64,000 bases of DNA from Agrococcus casei LMG 22410 (GCF_900163565.1 NZ_FUHU01000026.1:186001-250000); one strand, 5' to 3'. Shown: positions 19,286 through 29,243, numbered from the stretch's first letter. Notes: generated from the sequence alone by a model not told the origin. A program made the numbers and translations.

Positions 19286-19915
19286 ATGTCCAGCAAGTCA
19301 CGCACGCGTGCCAAGGTGCGCCTGTCGCGCGCTCTCGGCGTCGCGCTGACCCCCAAGGCAGCCCGTTACATGGAGAAGCGCCCCTATGGCCCCGGCCAGC
19401 ACGGACGCACTAAGCGCAAGGCAGACAGCGACTACGCCGTCCGTCTGCGCGAGAAGCAGCGTCTTCGCGCCCAGTACGGCATCCGCGAGGCCCAGCTTCG
19501 CATCCAGTTCAACGAGGCTCGTCGTCAGCCCGGCCTGACCGGTGAGAACCTGGTCGAGCTGCTCGAGATGCGTCTCGACGCACTCGTCCTTCGCGCAGGC
19601 TTCGCCCGCACGATGGCGCAGGCTCGCCAGCTCGTCGTGCACCGCCACATCATGGTGAACGGCCAGCGCGTCGACCGCCCCTCGTTCCGTGTCAAGGAGG
19701 GTCAGCTGATCCACGTGCACGAGCGCTCAGAGGGCATGGAGCCCTTCCAGGTCGCAGCAGCAGGTGCACACGCTCAGGTTCTGCCCGACGTGCCCAAGTA
19801 CCTCGAGGTCGAACTCGACAAGCTGCAGGCTCGCCTCGTGCGTCGCCCCAAGCGCGCCGAGGTGCCCGTCACCTGTGACGTGCAGCTCGTCGTCGAGTAC
19901 TACGCAGCACGCTAG
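19286..19915 (+). CDS. rpsD: Small ribosomal subunit protein uS4
   Basis: A 209-residue primary 16S rRNA-binding protein of the small subunit. It contains GPGQHGRTKRKADSDYAVRLREKQ, the S4 RNA-binding domain (MRLDALVLRAGFARTMAQARQLVVHRHIMVNG) and the end QLVVEYYAAR. The N-terminal part lacks the four-cysteine zinc knuckle found in some S4 proteins. The start is preceded by an AGAGGAAG Shine-Dalgarno. It is monocistronic in appearance, with its own promoter upstream and a hairpin downstream, away from the main ribosomal protein operons as is usual in Actinobacteria. Confidence 0.97.
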   Translation: MSSKSRTRAKVRLSRALGVALTPKAARYMEKRPYGPGQHGRTKRKADSDYAVRLREKQRLRAQYGIREAQLRIQFNEARRQPGLTGENLVELLEMRLDALVLRAGFARTMAQARQLVVHRHIMVNGQRVDRPSFRVKEGQLIHVHERSEGMEPFQVAAAGAHAQVLPDVPKYLEVELDKLQARLVRRPKRAEVPVTCDVQLVVEYYAAR

Positions 19916-19930
19916 TTCTCACAGCGAGTT

Positions 19931-19960
19931 CGAGGGCCTCCGCTTCTGCGGGGGCCCTCG
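19931..19960 (+). terminator. Terminator after rpsD
   Basis: An 8-bp stem CGAGGGCC/GGCCCTCG (19931-19938 with 19953-19960) encloses a second 4-bp stem CCGC/GCGG, 15 nt after the rpsD stop. No U-tract follows. Confidence 0.6.
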
Positions 19961-19965
19961 ATCGC

Positions 19966-19971
19966 TAGACT
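19966..19971 (+). promoter_or_regulatory. -10 element of the small-protein/alaS unit
   Basis: TAGACT lies just after the rpsD terminator and would start a transcript with a leader of about 55 nt that ends in GAGGAG before the GTG at 20035. Confidence 0.4.
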
Positions 19972-20034
19972 GAACATCTGCGCAGCGCTCACGGTGTCGC
20001 GCACTGAATCCATCACTGACGAGGAGCACCTTCC

Positions 20035-20214
20035 GTGAAGAACATCTTCCTGCTCGCACTCGGCGTCGCCGCAGGCGTGGCCGCCTACCGCCTCATCCAG
20101 CTGACACCCGAGGGCAAGTCGGCAATCGAAGACTTCGAAGCCCGTCTCGGCGACTTCTCGCAGGCTGTGAAAGACGGCTACAACTCCCGCGACACCGAGC
20201 TCCGCGACAGCTGA
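20035..20214 (+). CDS. Small membrane protein upstream of alaS, 59 aa
   Basis: A 59-residue protein that starts with GTG at 20035. A GAGGAG Shine-Dalgarno lies 9 nt upstream. One hydrophobic N-terminal helix (KNIFLLALGVAAGVAAYRLIQ) is followed by an acidic, amphipathic tail (GKSAIEDFEARLGDFSQAVKDGY). In many Actinobacteria the space between rpsD and alaS holds small membrane proteins such as DUF948 and DUF6167 members; size, position and layout match the latter, which I infer from context only. The function is unknown. Confidence 0.7.
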   Translation: MKNIFLLALGVAAGVAAYRLIQLTPEGKSAIEDFEARLGDFSQAVKDGYNSRDTELRDS

Positions 20215-20261
20215 TCGCAGCCGCTGCCGCCGCACATCCGACTTCTCAACAGAGGACCACA

Positions 20262-22928
20262 TTGCAGACTGCAGAGATCCAGCGTCGCTTCCTCGCGCAC
20301 TTCGAGCGCACTGACCACACGGTGGTGCCCTCAGCATCGCTCGTGAGCGATGACCCCGCGATCATGTTCACCATCGCCGGGATGGTTCCGTTCATTCCCT
20401 ATCTGTCGGGACGAGTGCCTGCGCCGTGGTCACGCGCCACCAGCGTGCAGAAGTGCATTCGCACGAACGACATCGAAGAGGTCGGCAAGACCCCCAGGCA
20501 CGGCACGTTCTTTCAGATGGCGGGCAACTGGTCGTTCGGCGACTACTTCAAGCGCGAGGCGATCCAGTACGCATGGGAGCTGCTGACCGGCTCTGAGTCA
20601 GACGGCTTCTACGGCTTCGACCCGAAGGACCTCTGGGTGACGGTCTACCAGACCGACGACGAGGCAGAGCGCCTCTGGCGCGAGGTTGCCGAGCTGCCAG
20701 CTGACCGCATCCAGCGTCTCGGACTCGAAGACAACTACTGGATGACCGGCCAGCCCGGCCCCGCAGGCCCCGACTCCGAGATCTTCTTCGACCTCGGGCC
20801 CGAGTACGGCCCAGATGGCGGCCCTGCGACAGGCAGCGACCGATACGTCGAGATCTGGAACCTCGTCTTCATGCAGGACGAGATCAAAGACGTGCGCTCG
20901 AACACCGAGTTCACGATCGTCGGCGAGCTGCCGAACAAGAACATCGACACCGGCATGGGACTCGAGCGCATCGCGTTCCTCAAGCAGGGCGTCCAGAACA
21001 TGTACGAGATCGACCAGGTTCGTCCTGTGCTCGACCTCGCAGCAGAGCTCTCAGGCCGGCGCTACGGCGCGAACGCAGAAGACGACGTGCGCATGCGAAT
21101 CGTCGCCGATCACGTCCGCTCGTCGCTCATGCTCATCGGCGACGGCGTGGCCCCTGGCAACGAGGGCCGCGGGTACATCCTGCGACGCCTCATGCGCCGC
21201 GCGATCCGCCAGATGCGCCTCATGGGCGTCGCCGAGCCGACCTTCGAGCCGCTGTTCGCCGCCTCCCGCGACGCGATGCAGACGAGCTACCCCGAGCTCG
21301 GCGAGCGCTACAAGACGATCGAGCGCACCGCGGTTGCAGAAGAGGCCTCGTTCCTGAAGACGCTCGAGTCGGGCTCGACCGTGCTCGACGTCGCGATCTC
21401 CAAGGTGAGCTCGGGCGACTCGAAGCAGCTCGGCGGCGACACCGCCTTCCTGCTGCATGACACCTACGGCTTTCCGATCGACCTCACCCTCGAGATCGCA
21501 GAGGAGTCCGGCCTCAGCGTCGACCGCACCGCGTTCGACTCGCTCATGTCGGAGCAGCGCCAGCGCGCCCGAGAAGACGCCAAGGCCAAGCGTGGTCAGC
21601 TCGCAGACCTGTCGGTCTACTCGAGCATGCGCGCCCTCGGCGAAACGACGTTCCTCGGCTACGACGAGCTCGAAGCCGACGGAGAGGTCATCGGCATCAT
21701 CGCCGACGGCCAGCAGGTGCAGTCTGCCTCTGTTGGCCAGCAGGTCGAGCTGATTCTGACCGCGACAGCCCTCTACGCCGAGGCCGGCGGACAGGACAGC
21801 GACCACGGCACGATCGTCGGGCCCTCCGGATCCGCCGAAGTGCTCGACGTGCAGCGTCCGATCCAGGGACTCGTGAGCCACACCGTTCGCGTGTCGGATG
21901 GGCAGATCGCCGTGGGCGAGACGCTCCGCACCGAAGTCGATCCGGTGTACCGCTTCGGCGCCGCACAGGCGCACTCGGCCACGCACGTCGTGCACGCAGC
22001 ACTGCACCAGCTGCTCGGCAGCGACGCCAGCCAGTCGGGCTCGTACAACAAGGCCGGCTATATGCGCCTGGACTTCGCGTGGCAGGGCGCCCTCTCGCAG
22101 GAGACTCGCTCCGAGCTCGAGGACGTCGCGAACCAGGCTGTGAGCGCTGACCTCGACGTCGTCACGCGCACGATGCCTACCGACGAGGCGAAGGCGCTCG
22201 GCGCAACGGCCCTGTTCGGCGAGAAGTACGGCGATGTCGTGCGCATGGTCGACATCGGCGGCCCGTGGTCGCGCGAGCTCTGCGGCGGCATCCACGTCGA
22301 CTCGTCGTCGAAGATCGGGCTCATCTCGATCACAGGCGAGTCGAGCGTCTCAGCCACCGCGCGCCGCGTCGAGGCCTTCGTCGGCCCCAGCGCCTTCCGG
22401 CAGCTCGCCGCAGAGCGCGCGCTCGTCAGCGAGCTGACCGAGAACCTGAACACGCCCCGGCACCTGCTGGTGCCGCGCATCCAGGAGCTGACAGAAGAGC
22501 TCAAGCGCGCTCAGAAGCGAGTGCAGGAGTTCGAGGCGGCAAAGCTCACGCAGCGTGTGCCTGAGATCGCATCGGCAGCGGAGCGCGTCGGCGACGTCTC
22601 CGTCGCATCCTTCGACGCAGGAGGCGCCGGCTCGGTCGACGACCTCCGCTCGCTGGTCGCCCAGGTGCGCAATGCTCTCGGTGAGACGGCTGCCGTCGTG
22701 GCCATCGCGGCCGCGATCGGCGACAAGCCGATGGTCGTCGTCGGAACGAACCAGGCGGCACGCGACATCGGAGTGCAGGCCGGACCGCTGGCGAAGGGCG
22801 CCGCGGGCGTGCTCGGCGGCGGAGGCGGCGGCAAGCCCGACATGGCTCAGGGCGGCGGCTCTGACCCCTCGAAGGTCAAGGATGCGCTTGCCAGCGTCGT
22901 CGCGAGCGTGCGAGAGGCACGCGCCTAG
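20262..22928 (+). CDS. alaS: Alanine-tRNA ligase
   Basis: An 888-residue enzyme. It has a class II catalytic domain beginning MQTAEIQRRFLAHFERTDHTVVPSASL, with KCIRTNDIEEVG and MGLERIAFLKQG. The editing domain carries the zinc-binding HSATHVVH and CGGIH motifs, and the C-terminal DHHA1 domain has a run of glycines (GGGGGGKPDMAQGGG). It charges tRNA-Ala and removes mis-attached serine and glycine. The start is TTG at 20262, preceded by AGAGGA. The ruvX start overlaps its stop by one base (TAGTG). Confidence 0.97.
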   Translation: MQTAEIQRRFLAHFERTDHTVVPSASLVSDDPAIMFTIAGMVPFIPYLSGRVPAPWSRATSVQKCIRTNDIEEVGKTPRHGTFFQMAGNWSFGDYFKREAIQYAWELLTGSESDGFYGFDPKDLWVTVYQTDDEAERLWREVAELPADRIQRLGLEDNYWMTGQPGPAGPDSEIFFDLGPEYGPDGGPATGSDRYVEIWNLVFMQDEIKDVRSNTEFTIVGELPNKNIDTGMGLERIAFLKQGVQNMYEIDQVRPVLDLAAELSGRRYGANAEDDVRMRIVADHVRSSLMLIGDGVAPGNEGRGYILRRLMRRAIRQMRLMGVAEPTFEPLFAASRDAMQTSYPELGERYKTIERTAVAEEASFLKTLESGSTVLDVAISKVSSGDSKQLGGDTAFLLHDTYGFPIDLTLEIAEESGLSVDRTAFDSLMSEQRQRAREDAKAKRGQLADLSVYSSMRALGETTFLGYDELEADGEVIGIIADGQQVQSASVGQQVELILTATALYAEAGGQDSDHGTIVGPSGSAEVLDVQRPIQGLVSHTVRVSDGQIAVGETLRTEVDPVYRFGAAQAHSATHVVHAALHQLLGSDASQSGSYNKAGYMRLDFAWQGALSQETRSELEDVANQAVSADLDVVTRTMPTDEAKALGATALFGEKYGDVVRMVDIGGPWSRELCGGIHVDSSSKIGLISITGESSVSATARRVEAFVGPSAFRQLAAERALVSELTENLNTPRHLLVPRIQELTEELKRAQKRVQEFEAAKLTQRVPEIASAAERVGDVSVASFDAGGAGSVDDLRSLVAQVRNALGETAAVVAIAAAIGDKPMVVVGTNQAARDIGVQAGPLAKGAAGVLGGGGGGKPDMAQGGGSDPSKVKDALASVVASVREARA

Positions 22929-23404
22929 TGCGACGCGGAGCTCGACTCGGCGTCGACGTGGGCAAGGCTCGCGTCGGTGTCGCACGCAGCGATGCAGACG
23001 GCATGCTCGCGATGCCGGTCGAGACCGTGCAGCGCGGCAACGACACCGAGGCAGCCGTTCGACGAGTGCTCGAGCTGGCCGAAGAGCACCAGACGGTCGA
23101 GCTCGTGGTCGGCCTGCCGATCTCGTTGAGCGGCAACGACACCCCGAGCACGCAGGATGCGCGCGACTTCGCAGCGCTGCTCGCCTCGGGGGAGCGCGAC
23201 GTGCGCCTCGTCGACGAGCGGCTGAGCACCGTTTCGGCCCAGAGCGCCATGCGCGCAAGCGGTCGCAAAGCCGTCAACCAGCGATCGGTCATCGACCAGG
23301 CCGCCGCGGTCGTGATCCTGCAGCACGCGCTGGACGCCGAGCGCGCATCCGGCAATGTCCCCGGCAGCATCGTCGAACGACCCGCAGCTGACGCAACCCC
23401 CTGA
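22928..23404 (+). CDS. ruvX: YqgF/RuvX family nuclease
   Basis: A 158-residue RNase H-fold protein with the family motifs GVDVGKARVGVARSD, VVGLPISLSGND, VDERLSTVSA and DQAAAVVILQ. Family members process pre-16S rRNA 5' ends and have also been proposed as Holliday-junction resolvases. The GTG start shares its G with the alaS TAG stop. The sequence alaS-ruvX-mltG-aroE is conserved in Actinobacteria. Confidence 0.93.
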   Translation: MRRGARLGVDVGKARVGVARSDADGMLAMPVETVQRGNDTEAAVRRVLELAEEHQTVELVVGLPISLSGNDTPSTQDARDFAALLASGERDVRLVDERLSTVSAQSAMRASGRKAVNQRSVIDQAAAVVILQHALDAERASGNVPGSIVERPAADATP

Positions 23405-23421
23405 ACGACTGAGGAGCAGCC

Positions 23422-24516
23422 ATGGCACGCACCGAAGAAGCGAAGAGATCGACATACGTGGCCCCGCAGCGCAAGCGCCGAGGCCTGATCGGGCTGGTCA
23501 TCGGGCTGCTGGCTGTGGTCGGCATCGTCATCGGGGCCGCCGTCGTGCTGCCTCCGATCTTCGAAGACATGCGAGCGCCGGCTGACTACGAGGGCACAGG
23601 AGCAGATCCCATCAGCGTTTCGATTCCAGAGGGCGCGACCGGCACCGACATCGCGGGCATCCTGTTCGAGAACGATGTCATCGCGTCGCAGGAGGCCATG
23701 GTCGACATCCTCGTCGCCGACTCCAGCATCACCTTCCAGCCCGGCACCTACGAGCTGAAGACCCAGATGAGCGCACAGGCTGCGATCGACGCACTCGTCG
23801 CACCCGGCGCGGCACAGCTCTGGCGCATCACGATTCCCGAGGGCTGGGTGATCACGCAGGTGTTCGACGAGCTGTCGGCTGCAACCGGGTTCAGCGTCGA
23901 GGAGTTCGAGTCTGCGGCCGAGTCGGTGCAGGCAGAGCATCTGCCCGAGTGGGCCATCTCGCTCGAGGGCTGGATGTTCCCGGCCACCTACGAGTTCGAC
24001 CCCACCGAGTCTTCTGCCGAGAGCATCCTCGTGACGCTCGTCAATCGCATGCACCAGGCTCTCGAAGATCGCGGCGTCACCGGCGACGAGGCGCAGGAGG
24101 TGCTCACCATGGCCGCGCTCGTGCAGCGCGAGGGCCGCACCGCCGAGGACTTCGACCAGATGGCCCGGGTCTTCTTCAACCGGCTCGAGATCGACATGAA
24201 GCTGCAGTCCGACGCGACCGTGGCGTACGGCACGGGCCACATGCACGTCGTGACGACGACGCCAGAAGAGCGTGCCGACACGAGCAATCCCTACAACACC
24301 TACGCGCACCACGGTCTGCCGGTCGGTCCGATCGGAGCCCCCGGAGACACCGCGCTCGACGCTGCGATCAACCCCGCAGACGGCGACTGGCTCTTCTTCG
24401 TCACGGTCAATCCCGAGACGGGCGAGACAGTGTTCTCCGAGACCTACGAAGAGCACGAGCAGGCCGTCGCCCGCTTCCAGGAGTGGCTGGCCGAGAACCC
24501 CAGCTGGGGATCATGA
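23422..24516 (+). CDS. mltG: Endolytic transglycosylase MltG
   Basis: A 364-residue membrane-anchored enzyme of the YceG family that cuts nascent peptidoglycan strands and sets glycan length. A basic N-terminus (QRKRR) precedes one helix (about residues 21-43). The LysM-like region contains VSIPEGATGTDIAGILFENDVI, and the catalytic part shows AALVQREGRTAEDFDQMARVFFNRL with the catalytic Glu, then LQSDATVAYG and SNPYNTYAHHGLPVGPIGAPG. GAGGAG precedes the ATG. The aroE start overlaps its stop (ATGA). Confidence 0.95.
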   Translation: MARTEEAKRSTYVAPQRKRRGLIGLVIGLLAVVGIVIGAAVVLPPIFEDMRAPADYEGTGADPISVSIPEGATGTDIAGILFENDVIASQEAMVDILVADSSITFQPGTYELKTQMSAQAAIDALVAPGAAQLWRITIPEGWVITQVFDELSAATGFSVEEFESAAESVQAEHLPEWAISLEGWMFPATYEFDPTESSAESILVTLVNRMHQALEDRGVTGDEAQEVLTMAALVQREGRTAEDFDQMARVFFNRLEIDMKLQSDATVAYGTGHMHVVTTTPEERADTSNPYNTYAHHGLPVGPIGAPGDTALDAAINPADGDWLFFVTVNPETGETVFSETYEEHEQAVARFQEWLAENPSWGS

Positions 24517-25304
24517 GACTCGGAGTCGTCGGAAGCCCGATCGCCCACTCGAAGTCTCCGTTTTTGCAGAAGGCCGCGTTCGGCGTGCTCGGCCTGCGGT
24601 GGGAGTACACCGCCGAGCAGGTCGAACGGGGCTCGTTCGCAGACCACGTGCAGTCGCTCGACGCGCGCTGGCGCGGGCTGTCGGTCACAGCCCCGCTCAA
24701 AGAAGAAGCGCACCAGTACGCCCGCGAGCTCGACGACGACGCGCGCCTCACCGGAGCCGTCAACACCCTGCTGCTCAAGTCGAGGCGGGGCTTCAACACC
24801 GACGTCGACGGCATCGTGCGCGCGTTCGGCACCCGCAGGGTCACGACGGTGCGCCGCGCTGCGGTGATCGGTGGCGGATCGACCGCGGCGAGCGCCCTCG
24901 TCGCGCTTGCACGGATGGGCGCCACGGCTGTCGAGGTGCGTCTGAGAACCGTCGCCAAGGGGGAGTCGCTTCGGCCGATCGCAGACGAGCTCGGCGTAGA
25001 GCTGCTCATAGATGATCTCGATGCGCCGGTCGAGCGCCCCGACGCCGTGGTCTCGACGCTGCCGTCGTCGGCCGCGGTCACGCCGACGCTCGTGCGCCCA
25101 GGAGCCATCCTCGACGCCGACTACGCCCGCGGGGCATCGCGCTACGACTTCGACCACGAGGACCGCGTGATCAGCGGTCTCGAGATGCTGGCAGCCCAGG
25201 CGCTGACGCAGGTGAAGATCTTCGTCGGCGGCGCCCCCGACCGCGAGCTGCCGAACGAGGCACGGGTCTACGAGGCGATGCGCGCGTCGATCGGTCTCGC
25301 GTAG
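24513..25304 (+). CDS. aroE: Shikimate dehydrogenase
   Basis: A 263-residue enzyme that reduces 3-dehydroshikimate with NADPH in the pathway to chorismate. It shows GVVGSPIAHSKSP at the N-terminus, the catalytic lysine in TAPLKEEA, GAVNTLL, and NTDVDG with the aspartate partner. The nucleotide-binding loop reads GGGSTAASAL, a variant of the usual GxGGxxxA. The ATG overlaps the mltG stop. It starts a compact aro cluster (aroE, aroC, aroK, aroB, aroQ). Confidence 0.93.
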   Translation: MRLGVVGSPIAHSKSPFLQKAAFGVLGLRWEYTAEQVERGSFADHVQSLDARWRGLSVTAPLKEEAHQYARELDDDARLTGAVNTLLLKSRRGFNTDVDGIVRAFGTRRVTTVRRAAVIGGGSTAASALVALARMGATAVEVRLRTVAKGESLRPIADELGVELLIDDLDAPVERPDAVVSTLPSSAAVTPTLVRPGAILDADYARGASRYDFDHEDRVISGLEMLAAQALTQVKIFVGGAPDRELPNEARVYEAMRASIGLA

Positions 25305-25340
25305 CAATCCTGTCTTCGAATCAGTGAGAAGATAGGAGGC

Positions 25341-26537
25341 ATGCTTCGTTGGATCACTGCCGGGGAATCACACGGCCCTGAACTCATTGCCACCCTCGAG
25401 GGACTCCCCGCCGGAGTGCCGCTCACGGTCGAACAGATTCAAGAAGACCTCGAGCGTCGCAAGCTCGGCGCGGGCCGCGGCGCACGCATGAAGTTCGAGA
25501 AGGACGCGCTCACCCTCTCCGCGGGTGTCGTGCACGGCGTCACGATCGGCTCACCGCTTGCGATCCGCATCGGCAACACCGAGTGGCCGAAGTGGATGGA
25601 GGTCATGGGCGCTGCGCCTCCAGAGCACGAGCCGACCGGCGCGCGTGCTGCCAAGCTCACGCGTCCTCGCCCGGGCCACGCCGACCTGACGGGCATGCAG
25701 AAGTACGGATTCGCCGAGGCGCGTCCTGTTCTCGAGCGCGCATCCGCCCGCGAGACCGCCGCACGAGTGGCGCTCGGAGCCGTGGCCAGGTCGTTCCTCA
25801 GCGAGCTCGGCATCCGCCTCGTCTCGCACACCGTCGCGATGGGCGGCGCATCAGTCTCCCGCGGAGCCGCGATCCCCACGCCTTCCGATGTCGCGGCACT
25901 CGATGCTGATCCGGTGCGCAGCTTCGACGCCGACGGCAGCGCGGCCATGCTCGCCGAAGTCGAAGCAGCGAAGGGCGACGGAGACACGCTCGGCGGCGTC
26001 GTCGAGGTGCTCGCCTACGGGCTTCCTCCCGGGCTCGGCAGCTACGTGCACTGGGACCGCAGGCTCGACGCCAGGCTGGCGGGCGCGCTCATGAGCGTGC
26101 AGGCGATCAAGGGCGTGGAAGTCGGCGACGGCTTCGAGACGGCGACCCGCCGCGGCAGCGTCGCGCACGACGAGATCCTCGCGTCAGACAGCGCCATCGT
26201 CCGCGAGACGAACCGCGCCGGCGGCATCGAAGGCGGCATGACCAACGGCCAGGTCGTGCGGGTGCGTGCGGCCATGAAGCCCATCTCGACGGTCCCCCGA
26301 TCGCTTCGCACGGTTGACGTCGCGACCGGCGAGGCAGCAGGCGCACACCACCAGCGCAGCGACATCAGTGCGGTTCCCGCTGCGGGCGTCGTCGCAGAGG
26401 CCATGACGGCGCTCGTGCTCGCCGACGCAGTGCTCGAGAAGTTCGGAGGCGACTCCGTGACCGAGACCAAGCGCAACCTGAAGGCGTACCTGGACGGCAT
26501 CGACGAGCACCTGGTGACGCAGAACGTCGAGGCATGA
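25341..26537 (+). CDS. aroC: Chorismate synthase
   Basis: A 398-residue FMN-dependent enzyme that converts 5-enolpyruvylshikimate 3-phosphate to chorismate. It begins [17 protein letters not shown]. Characteristic segments are [26 protein letters not shown], the [13 protein letters not shown] signature, and [17 protein letters not shown] near the C-terminus. GATAGGAGG directly before the ATG is an excellent Shine-Dalgarno. The aroK start overlaps its stop (ATGA). Confidence 0.97.
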   Translation: MLRWITAGESHGPELIATLEGLPAGVPLTVEQIQEDLERRKLGAGRGARMKFEKDALTLSAGVVHGVTIGSPLAIRIGNTEWPKWMEVMGAAPPEHEPTGARAAKLTRPRPGHADLTGMQKYGFAEARPVLERASARETAARVALGAVARSFLSELGIRLVSHTVAMGGASVSRGAAIPTPSDVAALDADPVRSFDADGSAAMLAEVEAAKGDGDTLGGVVEVLAYGLPPGLGSYVHWDRRLDARLAGALMSVQAIKGVEVGDGFETATRRGSVAHDEILASDSAIVRETNRAGGIEGGMTNGQVVRVRAAMKPISTVPRSLRTVDVATGEAAGAHHQRSDISAVPAAGVVAEAMTALVLADAVLEKFGGDSVTETKRNLKAYLDGIDEHLVTQNVEA

Positions 26538-27118
26538 CAGCCGACCCGTCGACCCCATCCGCTGTGCTGCCGCCTCCCGTGGCGCTCATCGGCCCGATGG
26601 CGGCGGGCAAGAGCTCCGTCGGCCGGCGCCTCGCCAAGATCCTCTCGCGCGACTTCGTCGACACCGACCGCCGGGTCACGGCGGAGCACGGGCCGATCCC
26701 GGCCATCTTCGAGCAGCAGGGCGAGGCTGTGTTCCGCCAGCTCGAGCACGAGCAGGTGGCGAAGAGCCTGCTGCCGGGCCACATCGTGGCGCTCGGGGGA
26801 GGAGCGGTGCTCAATGAGGCCACTCGCGCACTGCTCGCTGACGCGACAGTCGTGCTGGTCACCGTGACAGAGTCAGCGGTCGCTGCCAGAATCGACAATG
26901 ACCGGCGGCCCCTCCTCGCAGAGGGAGGCGTCAGCGCATGGCGTCGCATCGCAGCCGACCGAGAGCCGATCTACCGCCAGCTGGCGCATGTCGAAGCCGA
27001 CACCTCGCGCCGACCGATCGCACACATCGCAGAAGAAGTCGCGGCCTGGGTGCTCGAACACGAGCACCGGGTCGCCCACGGAGAACCCACAGCAGACAGG
27101 AGCAGCCGGATTGACTGA
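26534..27118 (+). CDS. aroK: Shikimate kinase
   Basis: A 194-residue P-loop kinase that phosphorylates shikimate at O3. It has Walker [21 protein letters not shown] with the shikimate-binding aspartate, [10 protein letters not shown], and the lid arginine region NDRRPLL. Translation overlaps aroC upstream by 4 nt and aroB downstream by 8 nt. Confidence 0.95.
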   Translation: MTADPSTPSAVLPPPVALIGPMAAGKSSVGRRLAKILSRDFVDTDRRVTAEHGPIPAIFEQQGEAVFRQLEHEQVAKSLLPGHIVALGGGAVLNEATRALLADATVVLVTVTESAVAARIDNDRRPLLAEGGVSAWRRIAADREPIYRQLAHVEADTSRRPIAHIAEEVAAWVLEHEHRVAHGEPTADRSSRID

Positions 27119-28202
27119 GCAGACCGTCATCACAGTGAACACCAGTGAGCCCTATGAGGTGGTCATCGGGCGTGAGATCCTGGTGGCCCAGGCGAACGCG
27201 GCGCTCGAGGGCGCCCGGCAGGTGCTCGTCGTGCACCAGCCTTCCCTGACGGCCGTCGCCGAAGAGCTCAAGCGTCAGATCGAGACGCCCGAGCTGCAGC
27301 TGTTCCTCGCCGAAGTGCCAGACGCCGAAGACGCGAAGCGCATCGAGGTGGCGCAGTTCCTGTGGCAGATCATGGGGCAGGCAGACTTCACCCGCACCGA
27401 CGCCGTGCTGGGCCTCGGCGGCGGCGCAGTCACCGACCTGGCCGGGTTCGTGGCGGCGACGTGGCTGCGCGGAGTCAGCGTCGTGCAGGTGCCGACGACA
27501 GTGCTCGGGATGGTCGATGCGGCAGTCGGCGGAAAGACCGGAATCAACACCGAGCAGGGCAAGAACCTGGTCGGCTCGTTCCACCAGCCGAAGCGCGTGA
27601 TCGTCGACCTGGCGCTGTCAGACACGCTTCCGCGAAAGGAGATCCTCACGGGATTCGCTGAGGTCGCCAAATGCGGCTTCATCGCAGACGAGCGCATCCT
27701 CGAGCTGCTCGAGACCGACCTCGAGGCCACAACTGATCCGAGCACCGAGCAGTTCCGCGAGGCGATCGCCCGCGCGATCACCGTCAAGGCAGAGGTCGTC
27801 GCAGAAGACACGCGCGAGCAGGGCCGCCGCGAGCACCTCAATTACGGCCACACCCTCGGTCACGCCATCGAGCACAGTGAGCGGTACCAGTGGCGTCATG
27901 GCGCCGCGATCGCAATCGGCATGGTCTTCGCGGCCGAGCTCGGGCGCCTCGCCGGCCGACTCGACGATGCTGTCGTCGACCGCCACCGAGCGATCCTGTC
28001 GAGCCTGCAGCTGCCGATGACGTACCCCATCAACCGCTGGAAGACGCTGATGGCGACGATGCGTCGCGACAAGAAGGCACGCGGCGCGATGCTGCGCTTC
28101 GTCGTGCTCGACGGCATCGGCAAGCCGCGCATCCTCGAGGGTCCCGACCAGGCCATGCTGCTGACCGCCTACCAGTCGCTCGCCGACGGCGAAGAAGACT
28201 AG
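27111..28202 (+). CDS. aroB: 3-dehydroquinate synthase
   Basis: A 363-residue NAD- and metal-dependent enzyme of the second shikimate step. Motifs visible are LGLGGGAVTDLAGFVAATWLRG, TTVLGMVDAAVGGKTGIN, KCGFIAD and LNYGHTLGHAIE with metal-binding histidines. I placed the start at TTG 27111, which overlaps the aroK stop and follows CAGGAG by a suitable distance; a longer in-frame extension lies wholly inside aroK. Confidence 0.95.
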   Translation: MTEQTVITVNTSEPYEVVIGREILVAQANAALEGARQVLVVHQPSLTAVAEELKRQIETPELQLFLAEVPDAEDAKRIEVAQFLWQIMGQADFTRTDAVLGLGGGAVTDLAGFVAATWLRGVSVVQVPTTVLGMVDAAVGGKTGINTEQGKNLVGSFHQPKRVIVDLALSDTLPRKEILTGFAEVAKCGFIADERILELLETDLEATTDPSTEQFREAIARAITVKAEVVAEDTREQGRREHLNYGHTLGHAIEHSERYQWRHGAAIAIGMVFAAELGRLAGRLDDAVVDRHRAILSSLQLPMTYPINRWKTLMATMRRDKKARGAMLRFVVLDGIGKPRILEGPDQAMLLTAYQSLADGEED

Positions 28203-28211
28203 GGTCTTGCC

Positions 28212-28637
28212 ATGCGCATCCTCGTACTGAACGGCCCCAACCTGGGCCGCCTCGGCTCTCGCGAGCCGGAGATCTACGGCTCAGCCACACTCGCTGACGT
28301 CCAGACGCTGCTCAATGGCGTCGCGGGCGTCGAGGCAGAGGTCCGCCAGACCGACGACGAGGCCGAGCTGATCCGCTGGATTCACGCAGCGGTCGACGAG
28401 CGCACTCCCGTCGTGCTCAACCCCGCGGCGTTCACGCACTACTCCTATGGCCTCCGCGATGCGTGCGCCATGCTGCAAGGCGTGGCGCCGCTGATCGAGC
28501 TGCACCTGAGCAACCCGCATGCGCGCGAGTCGTTCCGGCACACTTCGGTCATCTCGGGCGTCGCCACGGGTGTCATCGCCGGCTTCGGCATCGCGGGCTA
28601 CCGCATAGCGGCAGAGCTGCTGCGCGACAGCGAGTAG
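28212..28637 (+). CDS. aroQ: Type II 3-dehydroquinate dehydratase
   Basis: A 141-residue enzyme that dehydrates 3-dehydroquinate. It has the family marks LVLNGPNLGRLGSREPEIYG with the catalytic tyrosine, NPAAFTHYSYGLRDA, and ELHLSNPHARESFRHTS with the catalytic histidine. Type II enzymes form dodecamers. It completes five of the seven shikimate steps encoded side by side; aroG/aroF and aroA are elsewhere. The efp -10 element overlaps its stop codon. Confidence 0.96.
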   Translation: MRILVLNGPNLGRLGSREPEIYGSATLADVQTLLNGVAGVEAEVRQTDDEAELIRWIHAAVDERTPVVLNPAAFTHYSYGLRDACAMLQGVAPLIELHLSNPHARESFRHTSVISGVATGVIAGFGIAGYRIAAELLRDSE

Positions 28638-28640
28638 AAT
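28635..28640 (+). promoter_or_regulatory. -10 element of efp-nusB
   Basis: TAGAAT contains the stop codon of aroQ and lies 39 nt before the efp start. It gives a leader of about 33 nt. The -35 region is poor. Confidence 0.4.
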
Positions 28641-28679
28641 CATCCACTGGCCCACCTGAAAGAAATCGAACGGATTCTC

Positions 28680-29243
28680 ATGGCAACGACCAACGACATC
28701 AAGAACGGCTCAGTCCTCTCCATCGACGGACAGCTCTGGAGCGTCATCGAGTTCCAGCACGTGAAGCCCGGCAAGGGCGGGGCCTTCGTGCGCAGCAAGC
28801 TGCGCAACCTTCGCACGCAGAAGGTCGTCGACCGCACATTCAACGCGGGCACCAAGATCGACTTCGAGACCGTCGACCGTCGTGACTACCAGTACCTCTA
28901 CAACGACGGCACTGACTTCTTCTTCATGGACAACGACACCTTCGAGCAGCTGCAGATCAGCGCCGACGTCGTCGGAGACGCTTCGAGGTTCCTGCTCGAG
29001 AACGGCACCGCGACCATCTCCATGCACGACGGCGAAGCGCTGCAGATCGACCTGCCACCTTCGGTCGTGCTCGAGATCACGTACACCGAGCCGGGCCTCC
29101 AGGGCGACCGCTCGAACGCCGGAACAAAGAACGCAACGGTCGAGACCGGAGCTGAGATCCAGGTTCCGCTCTTCGTCGACCAGGGCACGAAGGTCAAGGT
29201 CGACACGCGCACGGGCGATTACCTCGGACGCGTGAACGACTAG
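28680..29243 (+). CDS. efp: Elongation factor P
   Basis: A 187-residue translation factor that relieves ribosome stalling on polyproline. The loop [17 protein letters not shown] carries the lysine at the tip of domain I, equivalent to the modified Lys34 of E. coli. Two OB-type domains follow, and the C-terminus has [28 protein letters not shown], the usual EF-P signature. No modification enzyme is encoded nearby. nusB overlaps its stop by one base (TAGTG). Confidence 0.97.
   Translation: MATTNDIKNGSVLSIDGQLWSVIEFQHVKPGKGGAFVRSKLRNLRTQKVVDRTFNAGTKIDFETVDRRDYQYLYNDGTDFFFMDNDTFEQLQISADVVGDASRFLLENGTATISMHDGEALQIDLPPSVVLEITYTEPGLQGDRSNAGTKNATVETGAEIQVPLFVDQGTKVKVDTRTGDYLGRVND

Noticed and set aside
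22876-24456. 526-codon minus-strand open frame opposite ruvX and mltG
   Set aside because: It is a shadow of high third-position GC; ruvX and mltG have clear family motifs and tight gene spacing on the plus strand.
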